DNA of 5,259 nt, from positions 1 to 5,259 of the forward strand of contig JAEZNF010000137.1 of the NCBI GenBank assembly GCA_023441845.1, read 5' to 3'. Positions 3,595 to 5,259 of the stretch are shown piece by piece (within the stretch, counting starts at the first letter, position 1; every line of letters begins with the position of its first letter). The position numbers and the translations under genes are program-made. The notes beneath the pieces were generated by a model, which had not been told where the DNA came from, made no database searches, and saw nothing but the letters and a program-made list of their open reading frames with translations. The stretch is from Bacillota bacterium (GTDB lineage Bacteria; Bacillota; Clostridia; Acetivibrionales; DSM-2933).

Positions 3595-5259
3595 GTGAGC
3601 GTAGATGCGAAGGATTATGTAAAAAAGTATGAGCCCTTATGGGGAGGATGGTATGTCCAGGAATTCGTTGGAGAAGGAAGCTTTGGTAAAGTCTACAAAA
3701 TTACCAAGGGAGACTGGGGTTATACCTATGAATCTGCTTTAAAAATTATGTCTGTGCCGACAAAGGAACAGTACCGTGAAGTAGCGGCCGCCATGGATGC
3801 CAATGAAAAAACACTTATGAATTACTTTGAGGACTCTGTTAAGAATATTGTAAATGAGATAAGGGTTTTGTACTCCTTAAAAGGAAACAGTAATATTGTA
3901 GGCTATGAAGACCATATGGTGATGAAAAGGGATGATCCGGCCGGATGGGATATCTTAATCCGCATGGAATATGTCAAGCCTCTTTCCAAATATTTAGTGG
4001 AAAATTCCATTTCAAAAAAAGATGTTATCAGAATCGGAATTGATATTTGCTCTGCTCTTGAGGTCTGCTCGCAAAGAGGCATAATTCACAGGGATATCAA
4101 GGATGAAAATATCTTTGTTTCCGAATATGACAGCTTCAAGCTTGGAGACTTCGGAATATCAAGGGAGTTATCCAGAAGCGGAAGGGCTGCTTCCATGAAA
4201 GGAACTCCTATTTATATGGCGCCGGAAGTTCTTAAAAGTGATAAATACGATAAAAGGGCAGACTTGTATTCATTAGGAATCGTTTTGTACAGGCTTTTAA
4301 ACTGTGGAAGAATACCTTTGCTTCCTCCATATCCTGAGGAAATAAGGTATAAGGACAGTGAGGCGGCTCTTGACAGAAGGATTTCGGGGGAAGCTCTTCC
4401 GCTTCCGCTGGAATCAGGACAGGAGCTTGGAACTGTTATATTAAAAGCGTGCAGCTATAATCCGGAAGACAGATACAAGACGGCACATGAAATGAAGGCG
4501 CAGCTTAATAAAGTTCTTGGCAGCATGGTTGAAGAAGAAAAGAATTATGTCCTTAATTTACCGGGTTTCCGTAAAAAAAACAGCGGCATGGAAAAGAAGA
4601 GCGCTGTTATGGCGATTCAGGATACGGTTATACTGGACGATGTGAAGGAAGAGGAAAACAATCAAAAAGCTCTATCCGTGTTTGCTCAATCCAACAAGGA
4701 GGAAGCCGGTATTGAACATGAGCAAAGAGGCTCTAATAAGGCATCGGATGAGCTCAATGATGAAAACAGGCCTGAATTGATATTTGGTATGGATACGGAA
4801 ATATTAGAGGAACCGAATTTTGAACAGGCCGGAACGAAGACGGAAAAACCTGTCCATAAGGCAGCTGAATTGGATTGTGAGACCACTGAAGAATTAATGA
4901 AACCGGAAAACAAAAGAATATCTGATGATCAAATGGAGGAAAGAGGAGCATTAAACGGCGCTGTCAGTATTTTCAGTGAAAGGTTTAAAAAAAGTAAACA
5001 GGTTAATTCAAAGGGCAACTCGTCAGGCAACATTATAAACGGTGGTATTATTGCTGCTGGGGATTATTGGATTTATTATTCAAATATTTCTTCGGGAAAC
5101 AGCTTGTGCAGGATGAAGCATGACGGAAGCGGAAAAACCGGGATTGTTGACGACGAAGCATGGTATATTAATATATCCGGAAACTGGATATATTTTAGCA
5201 ATGCAAGCGATGATGAGTCTATATATAAGATAGACCTGAACGGAAATAACATGACAAAG
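3595..5259 (+). CDS. Ser/Thr protein kinase with DUF5050-like C-terminal repeats (3' end outside window)
   Basis: The frame is open from GTG 3595 to the right edge, 555 codons without a stop. The kinase domain spans about 18-310. It has a GEGSFGKVY glycine loop (26-34), ATP-binding Lys50 in ALKIM, a likely helix-C Glu88, HRDIKDEN with catalytic Asp167 and Asn172, DFG at 185-187, GTPIYMAPE at 203-211, Asp223 in the F helix and the late Arg293. All catalytic residues are present, so activity is expected. The HRD loop has Asp170 where Pro is usual. About 37 residues separate Lys50 from Glu88, longer than common. Residues about 313-478 form a Glu/Lys/Asn-rich linker with no hydrophobic segment, probably disordered. 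From about 480, two WIYYSN/WIYFSN units spaced 39 residues apart match DUF5050-type beta-propeller repeats and run off the edge. The PASTA repeats and membrane helix typical of PrkC/Stk1 kinases are not seen. It forms a pair with the adjacent phosphatase. Confidence 0.93.
   Translation, partial: MSVDAKDYVKKYEPLWGGWYVQEFVGEGSFGKVYKITKGDWGYTYESALKIMSVPTKEQYREVAAAMDANEKTLMNYFEDSVKNIVNEIRVLYSLKGNSNIVGYEDHMVMKRDDPAGWDILIRMEYVKPLSKYLVENSISKKDVIRIGIDICSALEVCSQRGIIHRDIKDENIFVSEYDSFKLGDFGISRELSRSGRAASMKGTPIYMAPEVLKSDKYDKRADLYSLGIVLYRLLNCGRIPLLPPYPEEIRYKDSEAALDRRISGEALPLPLESGQELGTVILKACSYNPEDRYKTAHEMKAQLNKVLGSMVEEEKNYVLNLPGFRKKNSGMEKKSAVMAIQDTVILDDVKEEENNQKALSVFAQSNKEEAGIEHEQRGSNKASDELNDENRPELIFGMDTEILEEPNFEQAGTKTEKPVHKAAELDCETTEELMKPENKRISDDQMEERGALNGAVSIFSERFKKSKQVNSKGNSSGNIINGGIIAAGDYWIYYSNISSGNSLCRMKHDGSGKTGIVDDEAWYINISGNWIYFSNASDDESIYKIDLNGNNMTK

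Noticed and set aside
4686..4951. Two overlapping minus-strand ORFs (4686-4913 and 4754-4951)
   Set aside because: They are opposite the polar kinase linker; Ser/Phe/Pro-rich translations of Glu/Lys-rich coding sequence are expected shadows.
1..5259. CRISPR arrays, tRNA/rRNA genes, insertion sequences or attachment sites
   Set aside because: No regularly spaced direct repeats, no cloverleaf-like sequence, no transposase motifs and no flanking terminal repeats were seen.

Overview
The window looks like chromosomal DNA from a low-GC, Gram-positive Clostridia-type anaerobe. The basis is AT-rich DNA, strong GGAGG-type ribosome sites, frequent GTG/TTG starts, and a Firmicute-style Ser/Thr kinase carrying DUF5050-like repeats. 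A relative of the Acetivibrio/Ruminiclostridium group is my guess. Species cannot be fixed from the sequence alone. All credible genes lie on the + strand and are closely packed, so the segment is probably one or two operons.

Left part (1-1219): two type II secretion F-domain membrane proteins follow each other with a 2-base gap. The first is cut by the left edge. They resemble the TadB/TadC platform pair of Tad (Flp) pilus systems. Middle (1220-2727): three small proteins, each with one N-terminal hydrophobic helix. The first (1348-1578) has a basic leader ending in Gly-Gly-Phe and looks like an Flp-type prepilin. The next two (1789-2223 and 2272-2727) look like TadE/TadF-type or DUF4320-type pseudopilins and resemble each other in layout. 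The two largest gaps, 1220-1347 and 1579-1788, hold inverted repeats. One ends on the pilin ribosome site, and one has the form of an intrinsic terminator nested in a longer stem.

Right part (2760-5259): a complete PP2C-family Ser/Thr phosphatase with all its metal-binding aspartates, then a Ser/Thr protein kinase with all catalytic motifs. The kinase is cut by the right edge. It has a long acidic, probably disordered linker and begins a DUF5050-like repeat domain, with no membrane segment in the 555 visible residues.

Working model (inference): the left genes build a Tad-like pilus or secretion apparatus in the membrane. The PP2C/kinase pair forms a reversible phosphorylation switch that may act on it or be co-expressed with it. 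The ATPase, prepilin peptidase and any FHA adaptor expected for such a system are not in the window and would lie upstream or elsewhere.
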